A stretch of 64,000 nt of DNA, taken from NCBI RefSeq assembly GCF_019884785.1, contig NZ_CP082326.1, positions 2,163,355-2,227,354 on the forward strand, written 5' to 3'. Of the stretch, positions 36,349-45,471 are shown in pieces (positions within the stretch are counted from its first letter, which is position 1; each line of letters begins with the position of its first letter). The notes below the pieces were generated by a model. It ran no database searches. It was not told the DNA's origin and saw nothing but the letters and a program-made list of their open reading frames with translations. The stretch comes from Crassaminicella profunda. GTDB lineage: Bacteria > Bacillota > Clostridia > Peptostreptococcales > Thermotaleaceae. The translations under genes and the position numbers were made by a program.

Positions 36349-37142
36349 TAAAATCCCTCCGTTTGTATTTCTACTCCATAGTGATCTGATACGACTGGTT
36401 TATTTTTTCCATTAAATATTACTTTCGAATATTTAATACCTATTTTTTTATTTGATAAAATTAAATCTAGTCTTAAATCTTGTTTATTTGAGCTCCAGCC
36501 AGCTATTTTACCTTTTACCGTAACTCCAGTGTCTTTCTCTTTCGCCATAGAAAAAGTATCATACAGTCCCTTTTCTATTAAATAATCATAGCCTTCGTTT
36601 CTTACAAAAGCATTATTATTAAAATCTCCCATAATGAATGTCAATCTATCTTTTTTTATGTTACTTAGTAATTGATCTGCTTGATCTTTAAAAGGTTCTT
36701 CTTCATCATGCCACCACCCTAGATGACAAGAGTAAAAATCTATAGGTTCTTCATTTATTTTAATCGTAGCACCTATAATCTTTCTGGTTTTCCAAAAGGT
36801 TTGATCCACACTTTTTGTTATAAAGAAGGATATATCTTCTTTAATTTTGTGCTTCGTTAGAATGCTTACCCCTTCTTCATACTTGTCATAACCAATATGA
36901 GAAAAATCCCATAACATACTATATTCCATACAACCTAAGCTTTCTAATTCTTTTAGTAAAACCAAAGCAAAGTTATCTTCTTTTATATTTTTAAAAATAC
37001 ATTTTTTCTCTATAGACTGATTTACTTCTTGCAGTGCAATCATATCATAGCTTTTTTCTTTTATATTCCTTGCTATAATTTTGATTTTTTCTTCCTGATA
37101 CTCCTCCATCCATGAATGAGTGTTTAAAGTTAAAAATTTCAT
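36348..37142 (-). CDS. endonuclease/exonuclease/phosphatase-family hydrolase
   Basis: A 264-aa protein of the EEP superfamily (the fold of DNase I and inositol phosphatases). Visible motifs are LNTHSW near residue 6, IALQEVN (metal-binding Glu), IMGDFNNNAF and the C-terminal SDHYGVEI with the catalytic Asp-His. It is translationally linked to both neighbours in the sugar operon (1-nt gap upstream, 1-base overlap downstream). EEP proteins are found in other PTS operons of Firmicutes, but I do not know a proven role; dephosphorylation of a sugar phosphate is a possibility. Confidence 0.85.
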   Translation of the reverse strand: MKFLTLNTHSWMEEYQEEKIKIIARNIKEKSYDMIALQEVNQSIEKKCIFKNIKEDNFALVLLKELESLGCMEYSMLWDFSHIGYDKYEEGVSILTKHKIKEDISFFITKSVDQTFWKTRKIIGATIKINEEPIDFYSCHLGWWHDEEEPFKDQADQLLSNIKKDRLTFIMGDFNNNAFVRNEGYDYLIEKGLYDTFSMAKEKDTGVTVKGKIAGWSSNKQDLRLDLILSNKKIGIKYSKVIFNGKNKPVVSDHYGVEIQTEGF

Positions 37143-37143
37143 T

Positions 37144-38805
37144 TTATAAATCCCCTAAAATATCTATCATATTGGATTTTATTATATCCGCTTTTGGACC
37201 ATATATAGCTTGTACTCCTTTATCCTTTATTACTAAGCCTAATGCTTTATTGTCCTTCCATTCCTTCTCACCTTTAACTAAATTTAAGTCTTTAACCGTT
37301 ACACGAAGACGAGTCATGCAAGCATCTACCTCTACTATGTTTTCTTTTCCGCCTAATAATTTTATTGCATTACAAGCTATTTCATCTTTTACACTTGACT
37401 TTGATTCTTTTGATCCTGTTTCTTTTTCTACTATATCAATATCATTCCCTGCACGCCCTGGTGTTGCAACATTAAACTTTTTGATAATAAAGTTAAACAT
37501 AAAATAACTTATAAATAAAAATCCTATAGCTACAATAATAAAACTAATTAAATCTTTTGTAATCCCTGCATTTATAATCATTGGTGTACGCGTTAAAAAC
37601 TCTATAAACCCAAAAGCATGAATACGTAAATGAATGAAGTCTGCTATAGCAAATGCTATACCTGTTAAGACTGCATATGCTCCATATAAAAGAGGGGATG
37701 TAAACATAAACATAAACTCAATAGGTTCTGTAACGCCTGTTAAGAATACTGCTAGTGCTGCTGAAAGATACATAGACTTATATTTTCTTTTTTTATCCTC
37801 TTCTACATTCTTATACATTGCAAAAGCTGCGCCCATTAATGTAGCAGAAGAAGTGATCACTTGCCCTACTTTAAAACGAGCTGGATGAACTGTCACTAAT
37901 AAATTCTTATATGTCTCTAAATTTCCTACAGCTTTTAAATTGTTTAAATCCGTAATCCATGCCAACCATAATGGATCCTGTCCATATACAATTTGTCCTA
38001 TATTATCTCCAGTTAATATACTATAGCTTCCTCCAAGCTGAGTATAATTTATAGGAATTGTCACTAAATGATGTAATCCAAATGGTAACAATAAACGCTC
38101 AAGTGAACCATAAATGAAAGTAGATATAAATGGTGCACTATCTTTTGATGTAGCTATCCATCTTCCAAAGCTATTTATTCCTGTTTGTACGATTGGCCAA
38201 AAGATAGCAAGTATAACTGCAACAACAACTGAATACACAATCACTACAAAAGGAACAAAACGTTTACCATTAAAAAATGAAAGTGAATTGGGTAATTTAT
38301 TATAGTTATAATATTTATTATATAATGCAGCACCTACAAAACCTGCTATGATCCCAACAAACACTCCCATGTTTAAAGTTGGTGCTCCAAGAACTGATAT
38401 AAAATAATCTTTAACTAAAAGCTTACCACCTAAAATATTATTCACTACTGCATTAGGATCAGCAAGCATCTTAGGGGTGATTCCATAAATAGCCCCTATT
38501 ATACGATTCATTAATACAAAAGCTAGTGCTGATGCAAAAGCTCCACCGGCACGTTCCTTAGCCCATGAACCTCCAATTGCAATAGCAAATAGTAAATTTA
38601 AGTTAACGATTATTGCCCATCCTATATCCTCAATAATGTGTGAGATAAGTCCAATGGCTCCTGCATTTCCAAGGAATATTCCTATTACTTTCCCTAAGGA
38701 AATCATAAGCCCTGCTGCTGGCATAACTGCAATAACTACCATTAAAGCTTTTCCAAATTTTTGCCAAAAATCAAATGAAATAAGTTGCGATTTTTTTGAA
38801 GACAT
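37144..38805 (-). CDS. PTS transporter subunit IICB, alpha-glucoside/maltose type
   Basis: Imports and phosphorylates a sugar with phosphate passed from HPr via a IIA protein. The 553-aa protein has an ~440-residue IIC membrane domain (GLHHLVTIPINYTQLGG and TEPIEFMFMF are typical of the glucose/maltose class) and a C-terminal IIB domain with active-site Cys496 (DACMTRLRV). No IIA domain is present, so a IIA from elsewhere is needed. The frame opens at 38871, but the ATG at 38805 behind ATAGGAGGAG is the clear start. It is the first gene of the operon, under a consensus promoter with a LacI-type operator over the start site. Confidence 0.9.
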   Translation of the reverse strand: MSSKKSQLISFDFWQKFGKALMVVIAVMPAAGLMISLGKVIGIFLGNAGAIGLISHIIEDIGWAIIVNLNLLFAIAIGGSWAKERAGGAFASALAFVLMNRIIGAIYGITPKMLADPNAVVNNILGGKLLVKDYFISVLGAPTLNMGVFVGIIAGFVGAALYNKYYNYNKLPNSLSFFNGKRFVPFVVIVYSVVVAVILAIFWPIVQTGINSFGRWIATSKDSAPFISTFIYGSLERLLLPFGLHHLVTIPINYTQLGGSYSILTGDNIGQIVYGQDPLWLAWITDLNNLKAVGNLETYKNLLVTVHPARFKVGQVITSSATLMGAAFAMYKNVEEDKKRKYKSMYLSAALAVFLTGVTEPIEFMFMFTSPLLYGAYAVLTGIAFAIADFIHLRIHAFGFIEFLTRTPMIINAGITKDLISFIIVAIGFLFISYFMFNFIIKKFNVATPGRAGNDIDIVEKETGSKESKSSVKDEIACNAIKLLGGKENIVEVDACMTRLRVTVKDLNLVKGEKEWKDNKALGLVIKDKGVQAIYGPKADIIKSNMIDILGDL

Positions 38806-38851
38806 GATTAAACTCCTCCTATAGTCATAATAAAATATGAAATTCCGTTTC

Positions 38852-38870
38852 TTGTGCAATCGTTTTAACA
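38852..38870. promoter_or_regulatory. degenerate LacI/CcpA-like half operator
   Basis: TTGTGCAATCGTTTTAACA resembles the left half of the operator at 38886 and also a cre site with a poor right half. It lies in the leader of the PTS operon and could serve as an auxiliary or catabolite-repression site. Confidence 0.4.
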
Positions 38871-38885
38871 TTATACATAATTATT

Positions 38886-38903
38886 TGTGCAACCGTTTGC
38901 ACA
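38886..38903. promoter_or_regulatory. LacI-family operator of the PTS operon
   Basis: TGTGCAACCGTTTGCACA is a near-perfect 18-bp palindrome with the central CG of LacI-family sites. It covers the expected transcription start of the promoter at 38907-38935. A nearly identical copy stands before the repressor gene (40053-40070). Confidence 0.85.
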
Positions 38904-38906
38904 ATA

Positions 38907-38935
38907 ATTATATTATCCTTTGAAAAACTTGTCAA
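38907..38935 (-). promoter_or_regulatory. consensus sigma-A promoter of the PTS operon
   Basis: On the minus strand TTGACA (38930-38935) and TATAAT (38907-38912) are separated by 17 nt, a full consensus match. Strong basal strength fits a promoter kept off by a repressor. Confidence 0.88.
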
Positions 38936-39024
38936 TAATATTATTAAAATTACTTTATGAGTTTTATATATCAAATTAAAAATAAAAAAGACAAGAGCAT
39001 AAAATCTATACTCTCATCTATCAA

Positions 39025-40035
39025 TTAATAGTTTGTTGATTCTCTTTCTATTAAATTAGTTTCTATAATATAATGCATATTGGTTATATTTTTTTCCAAT
39101 TTATCTACTAACATTTTTGCAGCATAGTATCCTAATTCTTTTGCATTAATATCTACAGAAGTCAAAGCTGGCTTTTGATACTCTGCTAAAGGAATATTAT
39201 TAAATCCAACTATAGAAATACCTTTCATATTATTTTCTACTAAATAAGAACTAGCTCCAAACGCCAAAAGATCATCTGTGCATACAACTGCCGTTGGTTT
39301 GTTTCCATTTAAGATCTTCTTCATGGCATTATATCCTAAAACTTCTCTAAAATCTTCAACCTCTATGATACTATTTTCATCAATATCAACACCATTTATT
39401 TTGTGTGCCTGCTTATATCCACTTAATCGATCCTTTGATACATTTAATTCACTTTTAGCTCCTATAAATGCTATTTTTCTATGTCCTTTCATAAATAACT
39501 TACTTAGAACATTATACATAGCTTGAAAATTATCATTATCTACCCAAAGTACATTTTTAGTATCTTCCGGCCTTCCAATTACTACAAAAGGAAACTCTCT
39601 TTCCTGAAGATATTTTATACAACTGTCTTTTGAATGAACTGTTGTAAGAATGATTCCATCTACTAAATTACTGTTGATATAGTTTTGTATAGAAGTTAAT
39701 TTTTCTTCTTCCGTTTTAAAGAAGGTATACATGATATAATATCTTGATTCTTGCGCATATTTACTTATTCCTGTCATCACATATATAAAAAATGGATTCT
39801 TAAATAATTGTTCTGCTTTACTTGGCAAAACGATTCCAATAACTTTCGTCATTTTATTGGTCAAACTTCTAGCAACAACATTTGGATGATAATTTAATTT
39901 TTGTATTGCAACTTTCACTCTTTTCTTTGTTTCTTCACTAATTCTATCACTTCCTGCAATAACCCTTGACACAGTGGATGGAGAAACATTTGCTTCTTTA
40001 GCCACATCTTTTATCGTGACACCCATATCTTTCAC
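39025..40035 (-). CDS. LacI-family transcriptional repressor
   Basis: A 336-aa regulator with an N-terminal LacI helix-turn-helix (TIKDVAKEANVSPSTVSRVI, residues 7-26), the hinge helix NVVARSLTNK, and a periplasmic-binding-like sugar domain. It lies upstream of the PTS operon on the same strand. Both its own promoter and that of the operon have the same 18-bp operator, so it should repress itself and the operon until an alpha-glucoside or its phosphate is present. Only the first ATG pair differs: the ATG at 40035 or the one three codons later could be used. Confidence 0.93.
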   Translation of the reverse strand: MKDMGVTIKDVAKEANVSPSTVSRVIAGSDRISEETKKRVKVAIQKLNYHPNVVARSLTNKMTKVIGIVLPSKAEQLFKNPFFIYVMTGISKYAQESRYYIMYTFFKTEEEKLTSIQNYINSNLVDGIILTTVHSKDSCIKYLQEREFPFVVIGRPEDTKNVLWVDNDNFQAMYNVLSKLFMKGHRKIAFIGAKSELNVSKDRLSGYKQAHKINGVDIDENSIIEVEDFREVLGYNAMKKILNGNKPTAVVCTDDLLAFGASSYLVENNMKGISIVGFNNIPLAEYQKPALTSVDINAKELGYYAAKMLVDKLEKNITNMHYIIETNLIERESTNY

Positions 40036-40052
40036 ACCCTATTTTATAATAT

Positions 40053-40070
40053 TGTACAACCGTTTGCACC
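40053..40070. promoter_or_regulatory. LacI-family operator of the repressor gene
   Basis: TGTACAACCGTTTGCACC matches the operator at 38886-38903 in 16 of 18 positions. It lies between the promoter at 40076-40104 and the repressor start, at the expected transcription start. Confidence 0.82.
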
Positions 40071-40075
40071 AATTA

Positions 40076-40104
40076 ATTTTATATAAATATATTTACTCTG
40101 TCAA
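40076..40104 (-). promoter_or_regulatory. sigma-A promoter of the LacI repressor gene
   Basis: On the minus strand TTGACA (40099-40104) and TAAAAT (40076-40081) with a 17-nt spacer. It begins just 4 nt before the end of the NRPS gene. Confidence 0.78.
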
Positions 40105-40107
40105 CAT

Positions 40108-43101
40108 TTACTCTATACTAAGACTCTTATTTTCTCTTATTTCATAAATAATTTTAGCAATATTTCCTACTGTCATATTGCCATATATATCCTTAATTTG
40201 ATCCATAAACGCTTCTTCATCTTCAGCCTTTAATAAACGATTAGTAATTTCAAATACCATTCTTATGAGACCAAAAGAATCTCCTCCTAGGTCATAAAAT
40301 TCATCTTTATGCCCTATACTTTTATCATCTATTTCCAGTACCAAACTCCATATTCTAACAATCTCGTCCTCTATTTCATTAAAATGATTAGCATCAGTAG
40401 TAGGAATCATCATATCATTATGTACCTTAGGTAATCTACTTCTATCAATTTTTCCACTGATCCCTAATGGGATTTCATCCATTTCCATGAAAAATTTTGG
40501 TATCATATATATTGGTAATTTTCCTCTAAGATATTCTTTTAACTTTGTACTATCAATTTTCCTATCTGCCATATAATAGGCAACAAGATAATTTTTATTC
40601 TGCTCTAAAGGCTTTATTATACTCGTATTGATTCCTCCATAACGGTTTAATACACCTTCTATCTCTATTGTCTCCACTCTATGCCCATATAATTTTATCT
40701 GATCATCTTTTCTTCCTAAATAAATATATTTATTTCTTTTTGTGATTTTGCCTAAATCTCCAGTCTTATAAGCTTTTTTCCCTTCAACATAAATAAATTT
40801 CTCTGTATTCAATTTCTCATTTTTATAGTATCCCGTTGCAAGACATTCTCCTAATATATATATTTCGCCTATTTCACCTGGCTCAACTAACTTCATTTTT
40901 TTATCTAATAAGAGAATTTCCGTGTTATAAATAGGTACCCCTATAGGTACAGTATTATCATTTATATCATTTTGAGGATCAAAAATATGATAGATACAAC
41001 CTACCGTAGCCTCTGTAGGACCGTACTCATTGATAATTTTACAATTTTTAGATAATTTTTCTTGCATCATGATGGCTAGTTTTGTATCAAATTTTTCTCC
41101 TCCTACAATTAGTAGCTTCTTGTTTTTCCCTTTCAAATCTAAGTGTGCTATTAACTTTAGATGTGTAGGAGTTAATTTGATACAGTCTATTTTGTTATCT
41201 TCTATTATTTTTCTTAAAGTAATATGATTTGTGTTTTCATCAAAAACTTCAACACTACCGCCTGATATTAGAGGTAAAAAAATCGATGTGACCGTAAGAT
41301 CTACTCCTATTGATGTAAATAAAGGAAACCTACTGGTCTTATTGGTACTGTATGTATCCTTTGCCCATAATAAATAATTCACTAAGCTTTTATGGCTGAT
41401 TTGTACCCCTTTAGGATTCCCTGTTGATCCTGATGTATAGATTTTATAAACAATATCATCTTCATTGATATCATAGTAATCAAATTTTATCCAATTTGAA
41501 AATTTAAATAAGTCTATGTTAATAATCTCTTTTTTTGTAAGTTCAGCTATTCGATCATATGTATCCTTACTTGAAAAAATCAAATCTAAGTTTTCATCAT
41601 TTAGAATCCCTTTTATTCTGTTTTTATCATAATCTATATCAATAGGAATATATATTGCTCCTATTTTAATAGAAGCAAAAATACAAATGAATAGATCTAT
41701 ATTTCTTCTTAAAAATAAAGCAATCTGATTCCCTTTTTTTAACCCTCTTTCTTTCATAAAGTTTGCTAATGTATCAGATTTTTCATCTAACTCTTTATAG
41801 GTTAGTTCTTTTCCTTTCCATGAAACAGCAATAGCATTTGGATTCTTCTTTTCCTCTTTCTTAAATAAATCAATGATATTTTTACTATCAGAAAAATTCT
41901 TATAGGTATTATTCAATTTATTATAAATCTCTTTTCCCATTAAAGTATCTTCAATCTTTTTTAGAATTTCATCACATTCTTTTTCCTTAATGATATCTTC
42001 ATAGCAAGATACAAGGATTTCTGTTTTTTCATCTGTTTGAACAATCACTATAGAAAGAGGACTTAAAGGCTGTTGTACAGGCATAGCATAAAATGCTTTG
42101 GCTTTAAAATCATCAAAGCTAAAGGATTCTAATTGAATATCTCCTAAAAAAGATATAATTCCCCCTATCATATATTTTTGTATGAAATCTTGATAAAAGG
42201 TCAATAATCGGATACTATTTCTTAAAACTTTCCTAGGTAGTTTTGTCAAGCATCCGAAATCTGCATTCCTTAAATTAAGTTCCTTAGCATTTTTCAAAGA
42301 ATCTATTAATTTTGCATTTATATCTTTCCAAGTTTCCCCTTTATGAGTTTCTATAAATATTGGCAAGGTAAGATTTCCTGTAGAAATAATATTTTTATTA
42401 TATCTTCTCATATCCACAGGAATTAAGAACTTATTATGTTCTTCCTGAAAACTTTCTGTTAAAGCTTTTGCAATTTTCCCTACCACTCCCAAGAATCTAC
42501 CCTCTATAGAAAGTCTCTTCCAATAGATTTGATAGTTTCCTAATTTTCTTCTATTCTTAAATAGAATTTTGTTAAACTTTAATTCATTATCGATTTTTTT
42601 CCCATTCACAAGTTTTGCAAAACTAAGATCTGTTTCTTCAGATTTTGCCTCTACAAGGTCTTCTTCTCTTAAAGCTCTGAATATATTTTTTACCCATATT
42701 AAAGCGCCTTGTCCGTCCATAGCTCCATGAAAAACTCTGAAAATAATTTTATTGGCAGAAGGTAAAACATAAATTTCTGTTGCTGGATTTTTTTTAACAT
42801 CTATTTTCTTTTTAAAAATATCTAATTTACTAAAATCATATCCATCAAAATCATCTTTTCTATAAAAAATAGGGGTAGTTACTTGCGTATCTACCCACTG
42901 ATTCCCTTTTAGCATGATCCTTGCTCCTGGACAAAAATCTCCCGCTTTTTTTACTGCTTCCTCAAACTTTACTTTATCTAAATCCCCATCAAAATCAATA
43001 ATAAATTGAATTGCAAAAGTCGTATAAACCTCTTGAGACGCAATATATATTTTTTCATTTGGTGAAATATCTCTTTTAAATATTTTTTTCTTTATCATCA
43101 T
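40108..43101 (-). CDS. stand-alone NRPS module (condensation-like, adenylation, carrier), predicted Asn-activating
   Basis: A 997-aa nonribosomal peptide synthetase with one module. Residues 1-400 resemble a condensation/acyltransferase domain whose HHxxxDG motif appears as FHGAMDG (124-130), keeping the catalytic second His. The adenylation domain (about 410-890) has YTSGSTGNPKG, NEYGPTE, YKTGDLG and GISGKIDR. The carrier (about 910-985) has the pantetheine Ser in DLGGDSF. Aligned by eye to GrsA, the specificity residues read D-L-T-K-I-G-E-V-G-K, close to the known asparagine code. No thioesterase, reductase, partner module or phosphopantetheinyl transferase is in the window. The start at ATG-ATG follows AGAGGTT. 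It lies 58 nt after the MutS2-like gene on the same strand. Confidence 0.9.
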   Translation of the reverse strand: MMIKKKIFKRDISPNEKIYIASQEVYTTFAIQFIIDFDGDLDKVKFEEAVKKAGDFCPGARIMLKGNQWVDTQVTTPIFYRKDDFDGYDFSKLDIFKKKIDVKKNPATEIYVLPSANKIIFRVFHGAMDGQGALIWVKNIFRALREEDLVEAKSEETDLSFAKLVNGKKIDNELKFNKILFKNRRKLGNYQIYWKRLSIEGRFLGVVGKIAKALTESFQEEHNKFLIPVDMRRYNKNIISTGNLTLPIFIETHKGETWKDINAKLIDSLKNAKELNLRNADFGCLTKLPRKVLRNSIRLLTFYQDFIQKYMIGGIISFLGDIQLESFSFDDFKAKAFYAMPVQQPLSPLSIVIVQTDEKTEILVSCYEDIIKEKECDEILKKIEDTLMGKEIYNKLNNTYKNFSDSKNIIDLFKKEEKKNPNAIAVSWKGKELTYKELDEKSDTLANFMKERGLKKGNQIALFLRRNIDLFICIFASIKIGAIYIPIDIDYDKNRIKGILNDENLDLIFSSKDTYDRIAELTKKEIINIDLFKFSNWIKFDYYDINEDDIVYKIYTSGSTGNPKGVQISHKSLVNYLLWAKDTYSTNKTSRFPLFTSIGVDLTVTSIFLPLISGGSVEVFDENTNHITLRKIIEDNKIDCIKLTPTHLKLIAHLDLKGKNKKLLIVGGEKFDTKLAIMMQEKLSKNCKIINEYGPTEATVGCIYHIFDPQNDINDNTVPIGVPIYNTEILLLDKKMKLVEPGEIGEIYILGECLATGYYKNEKLNTEKFIYVEGKKAYKTGDLGKITKRNKYIYLGRKDDQIKLYGHRVETIEIEGVLNRYGGINTSIIKPLEQNKNYLVAYYMADRKIDSTKLKEYLRGKLPIYMIPKFFMEMDEIPLGISGKIDRSRLPKVHNDMMIPTTDANHFNEIEDEIVRIWSLVLEIDDKSIGHKDEFYDLGGDSFGLIRMVFEITNRLLKAEDEEAFMDQIKDIYGNMTVGNIAKIIYEIRENKSLSIE

Positions 43102-43159
43102 TCAAACCTCTATATTTTTGTACATACCTGCATTTATATTTTTTTAGATGAATCGTTTT

Positions 43160-45076
43160 TTATTCATTTATTTTTCTATTTTGTTTCATTTCCTTTTGAA
43201 TTTTTTTCAAAGCTTTTTTAGAGCCTCTCTCAATATCTTTATCTAATTTTCGTTCTTCAAAGCTTAAAAATAAACTATTTAAATCATAGTCCTTCGGATA
43301 TAACTCTGCAGCGTTTAAATATAATTCTATTCTTTTTACATTTACTCTTATAAATTCACCATGATATAAAACTTCTACATTGTTAAATTTATCAACAGGC
43401 TTATATACGATTCCAAAATCACCTTTGTCTAATAATTTTACTTTATCACCTATTTGGTATATAGGTATTTCTTTTTCTATTTGATTTTCATCTATTTTCT
43501 TAGATTTCTCTATTTTATTTCTTTTAACTAAATCAAAGTTATAGTTTTTATCATTCATATATCCTTTTGCTCTTTTTAATACCTTATCTCTTATTCCCAT
43601 CTTTTTAGAAATAAACAAGGCATTACTATTTTCAGATGTTCCTATAGTTAACTTATATAAAGGCTGTAAAGTCTCTTGGTCAAACATCATCCCTGCATTT
43701 TCAAACTCTGGATGAAGTGTTGCATATCTTTTAAGCTCTCCATAATGGGTAGATGCTATAGTAATAGATCCTTTCTGATAAAATTCTTCAAGGATAGCTA
43801 TAGCAAGTGCAGCGCCCTCATTTGGTTCCGTACCACTACCGATCTCATCTAATAAAACTAATGTAGTATAATTAGACCCATTTATGATTTCTGCAATATT
43901 TTTTATATGGGAAGAAAAGGTACTAAGGGCATTTTCTATACTTTGATTATCCCCTATATCCACAAATATATTTTCAAATACATTTATTACTGTATCTTCA
44001 CTTGCACATATATCCAGTCCACATTGAACCATTAAACTCAAAAGTCCTACAGTTTTAAGTGCAACGGTTTTTCCTCCTGCATTGGGTCCTGTAATAAGCA
44101 AGCTTCTGTAATTTTTTCCTATTTCTAAATTTAGTGGGATCACAGTCCCCTTTAAAAGAGGATGTTTTCCATCAACAATTTTTATATATCCCCTATCATT
44201 TATTTTTGGTGTAATCCCTTTTATATTTTGACTGTATTTAGCCTTTGCAAAAACCATATCATATTCTGCTATTATTTCTATATTTAATTTAATATTTTTT
44301 ATTTTTTCAAATACAAGCTCTGTTAAATAAGAAAGAATCTTATATTCTTCTATCGTTTCTTCACTTTTCAAATGAATAAGCTCTAAACTAAACTTTGATA
44401 CGTTCTTTGGTTCTATAAAAACCGTATTTCCTTTTGATGATGTATCAAGTAATGTACCATCTACTTCATTTTTATAAGATGCTTTTATTGGAATCACATA
44501 TCGATCATCTCTTTTGCTTACTATAAATTCTTGAATATATTTTTTATTACCACTAGCTGTTAAAAACTTATTTAATCTCTCTTTTATTTTACTCTCAGTT
44601 ACTTCTATATTTCTTCTTATTTTTTTTAATTCTTTACTAGCTTGTGAATCCACCTTATTTCCCTTTATACAATACTCTATTTCACTTTCTATATTTTCGC
44701 ACGCTGTAATATTTAAAGCATACGCACTTAAGGTAGGGGCATAAAACTGATTTTGAAGCATAAAAGATTTTATTTTCCTACTCCCTCTTAAAAAGTCTTC
44801 TATTTTTATGAGTTCATAGGGATCAAGGATCATCCCTTTTTTGATTTTATCAATAATTATATTTACATTAAATAACCCTTCTAAAGGTATATGATTACTG
44901 TTTTCTATGATTTTTCTAGCTTCTTTATTTTCATCCAATCTTCGTTTTACGATATTTATATTTCCACTAGGGTTTAGCTGATCTATGAGGTCTTTTCCAA
45001 GTGAACTTACACAATGTACTTTTACCAATTCCTTTACTTCATTTAGCTGTAGTTTCTCAAATGTGGCATTATTCAT
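43160..45076 (-). CDS. MutS2-like ATPase lacking the Smr nuclease domain
   Basis: A 638-aa MutS-family protein of the MutS2 type: it has the core/lever and clamp regions and the ABC-type ATPase, but no mismatch-recognition domain. Walker A is ITGPNAGGKTVALKT and Walker B LVLLDEIGSGTEPNEGAALA. Typical MutS2 is about 780 aa and ends in an Smr endonuclease domain; here the protein ends with a short basic linker, and no Smr remnant exists in the 58 nt before the next gene. A role in suppressing recombination or in ribosome rescue, as proposed for full-length MutS2, may therefore differ. It overlaps the upstream HTH gene by 8 nt. Confidence 0.87.
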   Translation of the reverse strand: MNNATFEKLQLNEVKELVKVHCVSSLGKDLIDQLNPSGNINIVKRRLDENKEARKIIENSNHIPLEGLFNVNIIIDKIKKGMILDPYELIKIEDFLRGSRKIKSFMLQNQFYAPTLSAYALNITACENIESEIEYCIKGNKVDSQASKELKKIRRNIEVTESKIKERLNKFLTASGNKKYIQEFIVSKRDDRYVIPIKASYKNEVDGTLLDTSSKGNTVFIEPKNVSKFSLELIHLKSEETIEEYKILSYLTELVFEKIKNIKLNIEIIAEYDMVFAKAKYSQNIKGITPKINDRGYIKIVDGKHPLLKGTVIPLNLEIGKNYRSLLITGPNAGGKTVALKTVGLLSLMVQCGLDICASEDTVINVFENIFVDIGDNQSIENALSTFSSHIKNIAEIINGSNYTTLVLLDEIGSGTEPNEGAALAIAILEEFYQKGSITIASTHYGELKRYATLHPEFENAGMMFDQETLQPLYKLTIGTSENSNALFISKKMGIRDKVLKRAKGYMNDKNYNFDLVKRNKIEKSKKIDENQIEKEIPIYQIGDKVKLLDKGDFGIVYKPVDKFNNVEVLYHGEFIRVNVKRIELYLNAAELYPKDYDLNSLFLSFEERKLDKDIERGSKKALKKIQKEMKQNRKINE

Positions 45077-45389
45077 TGGATTGTCCTCCTAGATTTAAAC
45101 TTCCATTCACTAAATGATCTTCTTTTTTCATTTTTGATATTATTTTTCTTATACTAGACTCTGATAAATTATAATCATTGATGATATATTCTATTGAATA
45201 TCCATCTTTATATAAGTTAAATATTTTTTTATTTCTGTAATACATGGTTTCGCGGGTTCCATTTTTTTGTCCCCAGCCTACTTTGTTTTTTTCAATGATG
45301 GGTATATATATAAACTCACCTTGAATATGCTTTTGAATTTCTTTTAATAATTTTGTAGGGAGTATCCCCTTTGCATTTTTATATTTCAA
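45069..45389 (-). CDS. CD3324-family HTH protein
   Basis: A 106-aa protein that opens with KGILPTKLLKEIQKHIQGEFIYIP, the mark of the small CD3324/Mor-like family in clostridia. The central part (YRNKKIFNLYKDGYSIEYIINDYNLSESSIRKII) is a helix-turn-helix. It starts at a TTG (45389) with AAGGAG 8 nt upstream and overlaps the MutS2-like gene by 8 nt, so the two are coupled. It is probably a DNA-binding regulator; its target is unknown. Confidence 0.75.
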   Translation of the reverse strand: MKYKNAKGILPTKLLKEIQKHIQGEFIYIPIIEKNKVGWGQKNGTRETMYYRNKKIFNLYKDGYSIEYIINDYNLSESSIRKIISKMKKEDHLVNGSLNLGGQSNE

Positions 45390-45435
45390 TTTTCTATCTC
45401 CTTTTATTTATAAGTCTTCTTTATGGGACTTAATA

Positions 45436-45471
45436 AATAAGGAGTTGTTATTTAAAATCAAACTCCTTATT
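45436..45471 (-). promoter_or_regulatory. hairpin between the 16-codon ORF and the HTH gene
   Basis: An 11-bp perfect stem AATAAGGAGTT / AACTCCTTATT with a 14-nt loop. It overlaps the stop codon of the tiny ORF at 45467-45517. No U-tract follows, so it looks more like a regulatory or processing structure than a terminator. Confidence 0.45.

Noticed and set aside
43101-43160. Possible frameshifted Smr domain after the MutS2-like gene
   Set aside because: The 58-nt gap is too short and the next frame is the start of the NRPS gene, so the domain is truly absent.
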